The notes beneath the pieces are model-generated. The model made no database searches, had not been told where the DNA came from, and saw only the letters and a program-made list of their open reading frames with translations. The translations under genes were made by a program, and so were the position numbers. A DNA stretch of 64,000 nt from CAYOOT01 sp964405665 (GTDB taxonomy: Bacteria; Bdellovibrionota_C; UBA2361; SZUA-149; CAZDWZ01): assembly GCA_964405665.1 (NCBI GenBank), contig CAYOOT010000002.1, positions 26,761 through 90,760 on the forward strand, given 5' to 3'. Shown here piece after piece: positions 32,323 through 41,905 of the stretch (positions are counted from its first letter, which is position 1; each line of letters starts with the position of its first letter).

Positions 32323-33231
32323 TTATGAAATGTTTGATTGTTCTGAATAAGAAGCTGAGCGCCTCACTACAACCTCAGCAAGAATTCCTAGAACAAATAC
32401 CTGAACTCCAAGAATAAATAAAATTACTGCCAAACTTCCTATCGCTCCTAACCTCACAAAATCAATACCACCTTTCAATGCACCTAGACCCATAATACCA
32501 AAAGCAATTGGTAGAAAAAATCTCAAAGGTTCAAAATAAGATGCGATTCTTAGAATAAGCATTGTAAAAGTTAAGAAGTCTTGCACCGGTCTAATATTAG
32601 ATTTTCCAACTCTTCGTTGATAGATGATTGGCACATATACAATTCGATAGTTAGTATAAAGCGAGGCAAGTGTTATTGTTGTTGTAAAAGAAAATCCCAT
32701 AGGCAATAAACTTTTAAACTCTCTGTATAAACGATGCTTAAAAACTCTCATCCCAGAATTTAAATCAGGTACCATTGTTCCTGTAAGTATATGAGTCATT
32801 TTCCTTAAGGTCCAACGGGCAATTCGATGAAATGGTTTTGAAGAAATACCAATTCCCTCTCTTGCTCCCACCACCATATCCGCACCAGCCGTAGCTTCAT
32901 TTATTAGCTTACTCAAATCTTCAATAGGATAAGTTGCATCTGCATCGACAATAAAAACCCACTCATGTTTGCAATAATTTAAACCGGTTTTCAGAGCTGC
33001 TCCGTAACCTCTATTCACTTGATGAGTGATTACTTTAATGTCAGAAATTTCACTAAGAATTTTAGCAGAGCTATCTGAGGATCCATCATTTACACAAATA
33101 ATTTCAAAGTTCCATTGAGGAATTTCAGAAATGATTTTTTTTATTCTTTGAACAGTCTGTGCAATCGCATCTTCTTCGTTATAAACCGGAATAATAATTC
33201 CGCAGCTAAGTTTGTTACTTTCTGTTTGCAT
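32323..33231 (-). CDS. GT2 glycosyltransferase, polyprenyl-phosphate type
   Basis: 302 residues. It has GIIIPVYNEEDAIAQTV at the start, EIICVNDGSSDSSAKIL, the DxD-like FIVDADATYPIEDL, and two C-terminal membrane segments (FFLPIAFGIMGLGALKGG and LAVILFILGVQVFVLGIL). This is the ArnC/DPM1-like layout of enzymes that load a sugar on undecaprenyl phosphate at the inner membrane, providing donors for GT-C enzymes such as those elsewhere in this locus. It is first in a four-gene minus-strand operon. Confidence 0.85.
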   Translation of the reverse strand: MQTESNKLSCGIIIPVYNEEDAIAQTVQRIKKIISEIPQWNFEIICVNDGSSDSSAKILSEISDIKVITHQVNRGYGAALKTGLNYCKHEWVFIVDADATYPIEDLSKLINEATAGADMVVGAREGIGISSKPFHRIARWTLRKMTHILTGTMVPDLNSGMRVFKHRLYREFKSLLPMGFSFTTTITLASLYTNYRIVYVPIIYQRRVGKSNIRPVQDFLTFTMLILRIASYFEPLRFFLPIAFGIMGLGALKGGIDFVRLGAIGSLAVILFILGVQVFVLGILAEVVVRRSASYSEQSNIS

Positions 33232-33348
33232 ATTGACTATTACTTAGTTAAAAGATATTTTTTATTAACATATAACAAACATTACGATAAATTGGAAATT
33301 ATCAATGATAGCATGTTTTAACTCTTATTATAAACTCTAATAATTCCT

Positions 33349-35274
33349 ATGAAAACCTTTCTTCTAAAAAATAAGTATTATCTTTTATTTTTCTTCTTTT
33401 GTTTTTCCTGGTTCCACTTTCAATATAATCATTTCGAAAACATCAATATCAAAATTACTCCAAAGAAAAATGTCGATCTTTCAAAAATCAAATTAAATTT
33501 ACTTTGGGATTCTGGATACGATTATAATAGCTATGAAAAAAAGGAAATAATTTTTAAGGATCCACAAGAAAGCTTTGAAATCAAACTTCCTCCAATGAAA
33601 ATAAATAAAGTTCGTCTTGAAAATTTTAGTAATAACATTTTTTTAAATCAAATTATTGAAAAATTTGAAGTTTCAACTTCTCAGGCTCAGCATTTAATAG
33701 ATAAATTTGGACCAACAAATGAATTCCAGATTGTTGATCTGCCGCCATCAAAAAAATTTAGTTTATTTCTTTTAGTCTTTCAGTTTTTTTTGTCTTTAGG
33801 CACAACAATATTCATCATCAGTATAATGGATTTATTTAATCGGGCAGGTGGTGTAAAAAAATTTTTTAGTGGGCGTCATGAGAAAAATTTTTTATTAACT
33901 ACACTTTTTCTTTTTTCAATCTATCTTTTGTGGGTACTGGCTAATTGGCCAGTAGCAATGACCAATGATTCTTGGAGCACATTGACTGATGTGAAAAGCC
34001 TAAAATTTACCAATTGGCATCCATATTTTTATGCCTTTTTTATCCTTGCACTGTTAAATTTTTTCGATGGTCTGCAATTAATTGCAATAATTCAAGCATT
34101 TTCTTCTTCCTTGATTTTAGCTTATGGTATCTATTATTGCTCTACCCAAGGAATCAAATGGAGATATCTGCTGCCATTTATTCTTTTTGCAGGGTTTTCT
34201 ATTCCGTTAGGATCATACAATACTATTTTTTGGAAAGATGTCCCTTTTTCCTTAGCAATTCTCCTCTTTTCTATTTTACTTTTTAAGTACGCAATTTATA
34301 AAGTAAAAAATAAAGAGAAAATAAATTTATGTTTTTTCGAAAAAATAATCTTAGTAGCTTGTTCTCTTGGTATTATATTTTTTAGGCATAATGGAATAAT
34401 TTATCTTGCAATAATTCCACTTGTCTATTTTCTCTTTTTAAATAAAAACTCTAGAAAAAGTGTCCTACTATCTTTTTTCTTTTTCTTCTTTTTATTCAAA
34501 GCAGTTCTTCCTGAATACTTAGATATTAGCAAACCACCAGGTGCTCCTTATCAACAAATGCGCTTAACGCTAGCAATCATGACTCATCCTGCCTTTTATT
34601 CTCCCACTCGAGAAGATGATATAAAAATTATTGAGGATGCAACAAAACATAAATGGGAAACTATTAAAAGTAATTATCCCGAACATTGGTTTTGGCTGTG
34701 GGATAATTCTGAAGTAGGAAAAAACCAATGGAACAGTAAGGGTGGTCAAACAGAAAATTACAATTCCAACTTCTTGATTAAATTAATTTACAATAATTTC
34801 CCAATCTATCTGGCGGAACAAACTTTTGGATTTTTTCATTCCATTGGCATCGACTATAATAAGTCTGATAAAAACAATAATTATTTTGAAAATCCATTGC
34901 AAATCTTCGGATCTAATCTTGCCCCGCCCGGAAAAGAGTTTTGGGGTTTAGTTGTGCATAAAAGATTGCCCTTTCCTAAGTTAACACTCTTTTTAGATAA
35001 GATCTTCTCCTGGAGCATGAATTATCAGGGAATGATCTGTCCATTATTTTTTACCTGGGGATTACTTTGGATTTTTGTATTATTATTTATTGTTTTAATT
35101 GCAGAAACTCCATTGAGTGCAGTGGCGCTTTATGTTCTCTTTCAAATGATTAGCGCAACTTTTGTTTTTTTCATTGGAGCGGGAGAAAGCTGGAGATATT
35201 TTTATAATATTTATTTATCAATTTTCTTACTATTACCCTTTTGGGTTATTTCCAAGAAAGCAAAGATTAAATAG
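33349..35274 (+). CDS. Multipass membrane protein, DUF6020-like, probable glycosyltransferase
   Basis: 641 residues. A first helix (YYLLFFFFCFSWFHFQY) and a periplasmic beta-rich part of about 130 residues come before many hydrophobic helices. TNDSWSTLTDVKSLKFTNWHPYFYAFFI, YNTIFWKDVPFSLAILLF and FRHNGIIYLAIIPLVYF are the recurring blocks of DUF6020-type proteins in polysaccharide loci. They are thought to act in polymer assembly or as GT-C-like enzymes, without firm biochemical proof. It lies 7 bp before the acyltransferase gene. Confidence 0.6.
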   Translation: MKTFLLKNKYYLLFFFFCFSWFHFQYNHFENINIKITPKKNVDLSKIKLNLLWDSGYDYNSYEKKEIIFKDPQESFEIKLPPMKINKVRLENFSNNIFLNQIIEKFEVSTSQAQHLIDKFGPTNEFQIVDLPPSKKFSLFLLVFQFFLSLGTTIFIISIMDLFNRAGGVKKFFSGRHEKNFLLTTLFLFSIYLLWVLANWPVAMTNDSWSTLTDVKSLKFTNWHPYFYAFFILALLNFFDGLQLIAIIQAFSSSLILAYGIYYCSTQGIKWRYLLPFILFAGFSIPLGSYNTIFWKDVPFSLAILLFSILLFKYAIYKVKNKEKINLCFFEKIILVACSLGIIFFRHNGIIYLAIIPLVYFLFLNKNSRKSVLLSFFFFFFLFKAVLPEYLDISKPPGAPYQQMRLTLAIMTHPAFYSPTREDDIKIIEDATKHKWETIKSNYPEHWFWLWDNSEVGKNQWNSKGGQTENYNSNFLIKLIYNNFPIYLAEQTFGFFHSIGIDYNKSDKNNNYFENPLQIFGSNLAPPGKEFWGLVVHKRLPFPKLTLFLDKIFSWSMNYQGMICPLFFTWGLLWIFVLLFIVLIAETPLSAVALYVLFQMISATFVFFIGAGESWRYFYNIYLSIFLLLPFWVISKKAKIK

Positions 35275-35281
35275 AGGATTA

Positions 35282-36490
35282 ATGAAAAAGAATTTAGAAA
35301 TAGAAAGGCTTAGAGCAATTGCAGTTCTAATGACATTTGTCACACATTGTAGTTTCGCTCAAGGAATCTGTCCCAATTATTTTAAAGTTCCAATGACCGG
35401 AGTTGATCTCTTTTTTGTTATATCAGGATTTGTTGTAACTGGTTCTTTAATGAGAACATTTCCTGAATTCTCTCCCACACAATCTATTTCTGAAAGAATG
35501 AGCCTAAGTGCTAATGTAATTAAGTGCTTTTTTATTAGAAGAATTTTTAGGATTTTACCAGCTGCCTACTTTTGGTTGCTTTTTTATGTAGTTCTTGCAG
35601 TGATCTTTGGAAAAGAGTCTGCTTACTTAGTTGGAACACCTTCACAAATTTTTAAAGAAATAGCTTATTTTTCAAGTGGTTTTTACAATTATCTTGGTTA
35701 CAAAGGAGACTTAGCAATTCATTATCTTGGGCATTTCTGGAGCCTTGCTGTTGAAGAACATTTTTATATTTTATTACCTTTCTTTTTTGTTTTAGCAGCA
35801 ACAAGATTTTCTAGAATTCTTAGCTCAATAGCTGTAATCATATTAGTCGCCGGTATTTTAAGGCCTTTTATCACACCAGACTTACTTGATCCACACTCTT
35901 TTAATTACTTCACCTCTCATCGACGTTTTGACACTTTGGCATTAGGAGTAATGCTTGCATTGATCAGAAGCTCAAATATAAAATTACCTAAAATTGAGAA
36001 CATTAAAGTTCCAATATTCGTTCGGCTGATGCTTTATCATATCCTCCCTTTTTTCTTCCTGATGCTTCTCTGGTCTGGCCCCAGTGTTTTGCCTCCGCCA
36101 TTTAATTCTAATTTTGGACTAACCATTTATGGACTATATGCTTCAGGTTTAGTTTTATTGGCATCATTTGAAAAAAATTATATTTTTAATTACAAATATC
36201 TAAATAGAATTTTAGAGTTTATTGGCGAAAGATCTTATACTGTCTATTTGTCACAAATAGGATTTGTCTGCCTGGATATTTTATGGACAAATTGGCTTAA
36301 ATTAAATTACCCTTCAACTTTCAATTATCTGATGCTAACAAAGCCTGGTATTATTTTACATTGCATATTGTTATTAACAGTAATCATTACTGTTAGCGAT
36401 ATTATGTATCGATTGATTGAAAAACCAATGATTAAATTCGCAAAAGAAAGATATAACTTAAAAGCTGAAAATCCAAAAAGCGATGAATAA
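35282..36490 (+). CDS. Acyltransferase 3 family membrane protein, OafA-like
   Basis: 402 residues from ATG 35282 (MKKNLEIERLRAIAVLMTFVTHC); the frame extends back into the preceding gene but the family starts here. ERLRAIAVLMTFVTH supplies the catalytic His of acyltransferase 3 proteins and VDLFFVISGFVVTGSL is the second hallmark, with about ten membrane helices. GHFWSLAVEEHFYILLP is also typical. These enzymes O-acetylate or otherwise acylate surface glycans. The gene ends convergently against a methyltransferase gene with a shared hairpin. Confidence 0.9.
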   Translation: MKKNLEIERLRAIAVLMTFVTHCSFAQGICPNYFKVPMTGVDLFFVISGFVVTGSLMRTFPEFSPTQSISERMSLSANVIKCFFIRRIFRILPAAYFWLLFYVVLAVIFGKESAYLVGTPSQIFKEIAYFSSGFYNYLGYKGDLAIHYLGHFWSLAVEEHFYILLPFFFVLAATRFSRILSSIAVIILVAGILRPFITPDLLDPHSFNYFTSHRRFDTLALGVMLALIRSSNIKLPKIENIKVPIFVRLMLYHILPFFFLMLLWSGPSVLPPPFNSNFGLTIYGLYASGLVLLASFEKNYIFNYKYLNRILEFIGERSYTVYLSQIGFVCLDILWTNWLKLNYPSTFNYLMLTKPGIILHCILLLTVIITVSDIMYRLIEKPMIKFAKERYNLKAENPKSDE

Positions 36491-36513
36491 AGTTGCAATT
36501 AAGCAACTTTTTC
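36489..36513. terminator. Hairpin between convergent genes
   Basis: AAAGTTGC / GCAACTTT with a 6-base loop, followed by more T residues on the + side. It covers the stop codons of both the acyltransferase gene (+) and the methyltransferase gene (-), so it could terminate the + strand transcript and possibly the other. Confidence 0.5.
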
Positions 36514-37197
36514 TAAAACATAAATGAATTCTTGGCTCTCTGCCCCTCTTTGGGCAATAATTCTTAAAGAAAGATCATGATATTTGTTCAAAGTATTTTT
36601 TAAAAACAGATTGAATGATTCATAATCCCAAACATGAAAATGAATACTGTAATTAATTTCTTGCAAATGTTTGGCAAATTCTTCTGCTTCTGAGATTGGT
36701 TTTACATTAAATGTTTTACAACTTACTTCTAAAGAGAATTCTTTAAAATGCTCAAAATCTCTTTCTTTACTGGGATTAGAAAAATCTTTCTCTAAGTGTT
36801 CAATTGTAGTCAAACTCCTATTGGAGTCAAAAGATGTATGTTTGTCTGGAACTGCAAGAAATAATTTACCACCTTTATTTAAAACCCGGCTCCAAGAATG
36901 CAAAGCTCCAATCGGATCCCTCATATGCTCAATTACATGATTGGCGATAACAAAATCCTTAGATTGAGAACTTATTGTTTTTAAAGTTTCTGCATTATCA
37001 ATAATATCAGGAGTAACCAGTGGCAATTCTTTTAATTCAGGGTAATGCTCTAATAATTCTTCTTTTGTTAAACAATCTACATATTGGACATCCAAATGTG
37101 GAACTGGACATGGTCGATGCAAAGCACCAATTTCAATCCCCCGACCTTGCAAAAGCATTAAAAATTGATCTCTTCCGGATATATCAACTGATTCCAT
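36499..37197 (-). CDS. SAM-dependent methyltransferase, type 11
   Basis: 232 residues. IEIGALHRPCPVPHLDVQYVD, IIDNAETLKTI, FVIANHVIEHMRDPIGAL and GGKLFLAVPDKHTSFDSNR together form the class I fold of glycan-locus methyltransferases (motif post-I and motif II clear, Gly-rich loop reduced to IEIGA). The substrate is probably a sugar of the surface glycan. It is transcribed alone, 72 bp downstream of the GT2-methyltransferase fusion gene. Confidence 0.75.
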   Translation of the reverse strand: MESVDISGRDQFLMLLQGRGIEIGALHRPCPVPHLDVQYVDCLTKEELLEHYPELKELPLVTPDIIDNAETLKTISSQSKDFVIANHVIEHMRDPIGALHSWSRVLNKGGKLFLAVPDKHTSFDSNRSLTTIEHLEKDFSNPSKERDFEHFKEFSLEVSCKTFNVKPISEAEEFAKHLQEINYSIHFHVWDYESFNLFLKNTLNKYHDLSLRIIAQRGAESQEFIYVLEKVA

Positions 37198-37269
37198 AAT
37201 CCTCGTTTAAATTCTATAAATTCTTACTATAACAAATAGCGCAACTCAAATATAAAGTATAATTCATTT

Positions 37270-38745
37270 CTATAAAAGATTTGCCCAGGTCAGTGTTGGA
37301 TTTGCCTGATTTTCAGAATACTTTTTTTCTAAAACCAGGGCAACTTGCGTAAAAATATCTTTAGGACCAAAATAGTATCTAATAATTTCAAAGCCACTTC
37401 CTGCTACTAGACTCTTGGCATGTTCAAAAGATTGAAGTCTTGTTAATTCATCCGGATGAACTTTAACATTTTTCTTAGAAGTAAAAGTATTTAGAAATTT
37501 TCCTAATGCTTTAAAGAAAATTACGCTTAGGCCAAATTCCGGCGGCCAAAACAATACTGCTTTCCCACCATCTTTAAGAACACGATTAAATTCTTTAAGG
37601 ATTAGCGTTATCTCCTCTGCAGTAAAATGCTCCATCACTCCCAGATTATAGACTCCATCTATGGAGGAATCTGCTAAGGGTATTTCAAAAATACTTCCAT
37701 GCAATAATTTACACTTATTTTTGTTTACTCGATCATAAAGGGATAGGGCATTAACGGAGATATCCAAAGCAGTTAAAGAATATTCTTCTCTAATATCTCT
37801 ATCTACCTGTCCGCTCCCACAGCCTGCATGAAGAATGGAAGAGCCTTTTTTGAAATATTGTCGAGCAAAAACATTAAGCGCAGGCTTAAGAATCAATTTA
37901 CGATAAATAGCTGCAACGATATCATAAAGTGATCTTTCTTTTTGTGCTGCCCAGTAATCTTCCCAACCTTGGGTATCAATTTTCGTTGAATCCACAATAT
38001 CGTTCAAAGGCTCGGGAACAACAAAGCGTTCAGGCTCAATTTTCAATGTGACATACGTTTGAAACAAAAGACCAAGGCTTTTTAGGATTTGCTGAAAATC
38101 CATTTTCGAACTGCCATAAGTTCTAGGGCTAAGAATGATGGGGATTTCTTTGATACTGAAATTATTTCTGTTAAGAATAAAAAGACTTTCAAAGAAGAAT
38201 GAATATCCTTTTGATTTAATTATTTTAAAAGTTTCTTTAGGTATTTCATTAAGTTTATACAATCTCAATGATCCAGTAGAGTCATGGGGTAGTCCAAGAA
38301 AAAATTTAGTGGCAATATGTCCAAGATGGGTAAGAGTTTTTCTTAAAAAATTCCATTCGGGAAGGCTTTTGGAATTCAGAAATCTAGAGGCAACAACAAT
38401 CGAGCAACCCCCGGCTGCATTCAAAAGTTCTTTAATATAATACGGTGGATGAGTAAAATCACAATCCATAGTAATTAGAGTTTCATAACCTTGATCATAG
38501 GCCCAATTTATTCCAGAAAGATGCGCCGAACCAATTCCTTCTTTTCCCTTTCGATGGATAATATTTACTTTGGAATCATTAGAGGCAATTTCATCAAGTA
38601 TCTTTCCTGTTCCATCAGGAGAATTGTCATCCAGAAACAGTAAGTCGATATTTAAGTTTAAATCTTTGATCTGCTGATAAAGTAGCCGAACATTCTCCGC
38701 TTCGTTGTATGTGGGAATAAATACAAGGATATCAGAATTTTTCAT
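37270..38745 (-). CDS. Fusion of GT2 polyprenyl-phosphate glycosyltransferase and SAM methyltransferase
   Basis: 491 residues. Residues 1-235 are a GT2 domain (VFIPTYNEAENVRLLYQQI, LLFLDDNSPDGTGKIL, LITMDCDFTHPPYYI) of the dolichol-phosphate-mannose-synthase type without C-terminal membrane helices. From about 255 a class I methyltransferase follows: SILHAGCGSGQVDRDI binds SAM, then DGVYNLGVMEHFTAEEI and GGKAVLFWPPEFGLSVIFF. Both halves look intact. The fused layout suggests consecutive action on one lipid-linked or glycan substrate. The start overlaps the upstream C-methyltransferase gene by 4 bp (ATGA). Confidence 0.85.
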   Translation of the reverse strand: MKNSDILVFIPTYNEAENVRLLYQQIKDLNLNIDLLFLDDNSPDGTGKILDEIASNDSKVNIIHRKGKEGIGSAHLSGINWAYDQGYETLITMDCDFTHPPYYIKELLNAAGGCSIVVASRFLNSKSLPEWNFLRKTLTHLGHIATKFFLGLPHDSTGSLRLYKLNEIPKETFKIIKSKGYSFFFESLFILNRNNFSIKEIPIILSPRTYGSSKMDFQQILKSLGLLFQTYVTLKIEPERFVVPEPLNDIVDSTKIDTQGWEDYWAAQKERSLYDIVAAIYRKLILKPALNVFARQYFKKGSSILHAGCGSGQVDRDIREEYSLTALDISVNALSLYDRVNKNKCKLLHGSIFEIPLADSSIDGVYNLGVMEHFTAEEITLILKEFNRVLKDGGKAVLFWPPEFGLSVIFFKALGKFLNTFTSKKNVKVHPDELTRLQSFEHAKSLVAGSGFEIIRYYFGPKDIFTQVALVLEKKYSENQANPTLTWANLL

Positions 38746-40004
38746 GAGCCCCTGATAATATCAACTTTTGGCAGCGGGAAAATAAATGCGGAACCGGCTT
38801 CCAATGTTTTCTTTTCTCTTTCCAAAAATTCTTCTTTAAAGTGCCAAGGAAGAACCAGGTAATAATCGGGTTTTAATTTTCGGGATTCTTCTTCACTAAT
38901 AATCGGAATGTCGGTTCCCAGAGTAAATGCGCCGTATTTATCAGGGTTTCTTTCGGCAGCGAAATCAATAATTCGATTATCTATGCCACACCACTGTAAA
39001 ATTGTATTGCCTTTTGTTGAGGCTCCATAAATATGAATAGATTTGCCCTCTTTCTTTAGGTTTTTTAAAACAGTGATCAATTCATGTTTATGGACATTGA
39101 TTCGATCTTGAAAATTCCGATAAGGCTCATCCGTATCCAAGGCTAAATCAAATTCCTCTTGCCGGAAATCTCTTAATCTTTCGTAGGAATCTTCATTCTT
39201 ATATTTAAAATTATCGACATGAGTGGCATAAAATCTTAAACTTCCGCCGTTGATGTTGTTTAATTCCACATCAACAACTTTCATGTCCGCTCTTTTTAAA
39301 ATATTTTCGATAACAGCCAAGCTATAATATTCTAAATGTTCATGACAAATTGTGTCATAAGAATTCATATTTAACATTAAGGGCATGTAAGACATTTCAG
39401 AAATCCAAATGCCGTCTTCGGAAAGTACTTTTTTAATTTCTTTGGAAAAAGAAACAGGATCTTCTAAATCATAAAACATCGCAATCGATGTAATCACATC
39501 AAACTTTTCATTTTTAATCACTTTATTTAATTCTTTGGAAGGAAAAACATCTTGGATTACTGTAACTCCCTTGCCAATTTCCTGGGCCACGTCCGATGGA
39601 TCAACACCATATTTTACAAAACTTGCCGGATAATTAGAAAGCAAAGTTCCATCATTACAGCCGATATCAAGAACCGTTGCAGAATTCTTTTTAATAAAAT
39701 CCATTGCTTTTTCAGCAATATCCTTTAAATGGTTTCTCATCGTGGCATTCGTTCCGGAACGATACCAATAAGAAGAATAAAGAATTTGGGGCGGAACTGT
39801 ATGCTCCATTTGCAACAATCCACAAGCATTCTCATCCAACATCGGATTACATCTAACTAAAGTAGTGCCAATTTTTCTCAACGGTGGATTTTTCTCATCA
39901 GGCTTAACAAAAGAACCTTGTAAATTTTGTTCACCTAAGTCTATTACCCTGGTCAAAGCAGTTGAACCACAGACTCTACATGTTCTTCGATGTGTTAGAT
40001 GCAT
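38742..40004 (-). CDS. NDP-hexose C-methyltransferase-like protein
   Basis: 420 residues with three parts: an N-terminal zinc-binding segment (CRVCGSTALTRVIDLGEQ; a later NPMLDENACG supplies another Cys), a central SAM domain (ATVLDIGCNDGTLLSNYP, then SMAMFYDLEDPVSF-like motif II, read as SIAMFYDLEDP), and a C-terminal domain with SIHIYGASTKGNTILQWCG. This is the TylC3/NovU-type architecture that methylates carbon atoms of deoxysugar nucleotides, producing branched sugars. It is translationally coupled to the GT2-methyltransferase fusion downstream. Confidence 0.85.
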   Translation of the reverse strand: MHLTHRRTCRVCGSTALTRVIDLGEQNLQGSFVKPDEKNPPLRKIGTTLVRCNPMLDENACGLLQMEHTVPPQILYSSYWYRSGTNATMRNHLKDIAEKAMDFIKKNSATVLDIGCNDGTLLSNYPASFVKYGVDPSDVAQEIGKGVTVIQDVFPSKELNKVIKNEKFDVITSIAMFYDLEDPVSFSKEIKKVLSEDGIWISEMSYMPLMLNMNSYDTICHEHLEYYSLAVIENILKRADMKVVDVELNNINGGSLRFYATHVDNFKYKNEDSYERLRDFRQEEFDLALDTDEPYRNFQDRINVHKHELITVLKNLKKEGKSIHIYGASTKGNTILQWCGIDNRIIDFAAERNPDKYGAFTLGTDIPIISEEESRKLKPDYYLVLPWHFKEEFLEREKKTLEAGSAFIFPLPKVDIIRGS

Positions 40005-40154
40005 ATAAATTCTTTGTTTTGATCGATATTAAAAAATATTAATAGTATCAAACACTTAATATTTAATCAAGCAGCTGAACCAAGTAGTATTTTAAAGAAA
40101 AATCTTCTGTTTTCCAAGATTTATACTAAATTTTCCTAATCAGAAAAATTTAGC

Positions 40155-41879
40155 TTAAAGGATCCATGGAGCAGGACGACTCCAATGTAGCAAATAATAA
40201 ACCACAGGAAATCCAAAAACATCCACGTTCGAAATAAAAACCTGTATCCCTATTAGAAAACAAACTAATGAGATTGCCATTTTTCGATTACGCAATGACC
40301 ACTCTGTATCCAGAAATTTTGCCAAGGCTAGACCGGCAAGCAGATAAATTGCCGGGAAAGCAGAAGCTAGTATTCTTGGGGAATTCTGGTAGTGAAAAGG
40401 AAACGGTCCATCAAATTGGAAAAAAATTTGTGTAAGCAGTGAAGGAAGAAGTAATAAAGCAAAACAAAACCGCTGAGCTAAAGTTAGTTGAACAAAGAAA
40501 ATTGTTATTAATGCAAGAAATAGAGAAATTTGAAAACTACTAAATAAATTTCTAGGATAAGATCCACTGAAATCAACTAACACTTGATATAGTTGAGATA
40601 AATGTAATTTTGTAAATACCTCAATAATAGTTCCTAATGAAGCATAAATTACTTGAGCATTATCCAAAACTTTAGCTGTCCCAAATTGATTCATTATTTT
40701 TAGAAAGACATACGGACAGAGACCGGCAATTACGACAGAAAGAATTGTCTTTTTCCAAGGCATCTTTTGAAGATATGCCAGAATCAAAAATACTAAAATC
40801 CAAGGCTGAAACTCAAAAGTTAACAGTGCAAGGCCCATCACTCCACCAAATAATAGACTGTTGGCATAAGAAAAACTCTTTCTGGTAAATAATTCATAGA
40901 AAAGTAAAACAAGCAGTGTCGTCGTAAAATATACAAAAACATAAGACATTGATTGTGCTGCATATTGGATAAATACAGGAGAAAAAGTGGCAAAAAGCGC
41001 AGTGAAGAGTGCAGCTCGATAACCAAAATTTTTCAAAGCCAGCTGGGACAGGACATAAACTGCAGTAGCCCATGCAAAAATATTGATAAAAAGCCAGACA
41101 TGGAAATCATTAAAAAAATAAGAAAATTGCGAGGAAAGATACATCGGAAATGCGCGCGGAAGAAGAGTATTCTCTAAGGGACCTGAATTGTTTAAAAATA
41201 CTTCCTCAGTATAACGAAATACAAAATAGTCGCCATTGACAGCTCCTTTTCCATCAGGAAAAAGATAATAATGATACCAACTGTCCTCCTTTCCTTCTCC
41301 ATAAAAAAATGGACGATAGGTATTTGGTGAACGCAGCGAAAGGTGTAACCACGTTTGAAAAATAATCGCACAAACAATTAAAATTATATAACTGCTATTT
41401 TTTAGTGAAAGCGGTGTTTGACGAAGATATTTTTGGTAAACAGCAAACAATACCCCCATCGCCGCAAAAATAAGAAAGAAAACTAAGTGCTCATGAGGAA
41501 TTACGGCACCCTTTTTCAAGGCATCAGGAAACCAATTAAGTTCAGGCTTAATATTGATATGATTCCAATAAATCATCGTCGGTTTATTAACGTAGTAATT
41601 GAAACGCTCCAGACCCAAAAGATGAATAGGTAGAGTTTGGATAATGAAACTAACAAAAGTAATTCCTTTGACCAGGCGTTTTGACACTCCTAAAAAAAGC
41701 AGCAAATAATATAGCGTTGGAAGAAACCAGCAAAAGAAATAAGCAGAAGCAAAAAAACTACGAAAAGAATATTTTATAACTTCCGTTTCCCAGTGATAAC
41801 GACCAGCAAGCAGTAATAATCCTGACAACAAAATCAGTATCCAGGTAATTAGAGATTTTTTTTGATCTTGATAGGGCAT
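40155..41879 (-). CDS. Multipass membrane protein, GT-C glycosyltransferase-like
   Basis: 574 residues with about twelve hydrophobic helices and large loops. The first outside loop includes ERFNYYVNKPTMIYWNHINI and the middle LLPRAFPMYLSSQFSYFFNDF. ALFATFSPVFIQYAAQSMSYVFV is typical of the helix pair in GT39/GT-C enzymes. No clear catalytic DxD could be placed. It lies 26 bp after the large glycosyltransferase gene on the same strand, so the two probably share a transcript. Confidence 0.55.
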   Translation of the reverse strand: MPYQDQKKSLITWILILLSGLLLLAGRYHWETEVIKYSFRSFFASAYFFCWFLPTLYYLLLFLGVSKRLVKGITFVSFIIQTLPIHLLGLERFNYYVNKPTMIYWNHINIKPELNWFPDALKKGAVIPHEHLVFFLIFAAMGVLFAVYQKYLRQTPLSLKNSSYIILIVCAIIFQTWLHLSLRSPNTYRPFFYGEGKEDSWYHYYLFPDGKGAVNGDYFVFRYTEEVFLNNSGPLENTLLPRAFPMYLSSQFSYFFNDFHVWLFINIFAWATAVYVLSQLALKNFGYRAALFTALFATFSPVFIQYAAQSMSYVFVYFTTTLLVLLFYELFTRKSFSYANSLLFGGVMGLALLTFEFQPWILVFLILAYLQKMPWKKTILSVVIAGLCPYVFLKIMNQFGTAKVLDNAQVIYASLGTIIEVFTKLHLSQLYQVLVDFSGSYPRNLFSSFQISLFLALITIFFVQLTLAQRFCFALLLLPSLLTQIFFQFDGPFPFHYQNSPRILASAFPAIYLLAGLALAKFLDTEWSLRNRKMAISLVCFLIGIQVFISNVDVFGFPVVYYLLHWSRPAPWIL

Positions 41880-41905
41880 AGTTTGTAGCTAAGATTTTTA
41901 TATAC

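Noticed and set aside
35162..35281. N-terminal extension of the acyltransferase gene
   Set aside because: The 40 codons lie inside the preceding membrane protein gene in another frame; the acyltransferase 3 family starts with the ERLRAIAVL segment just after the ATG at 35282.
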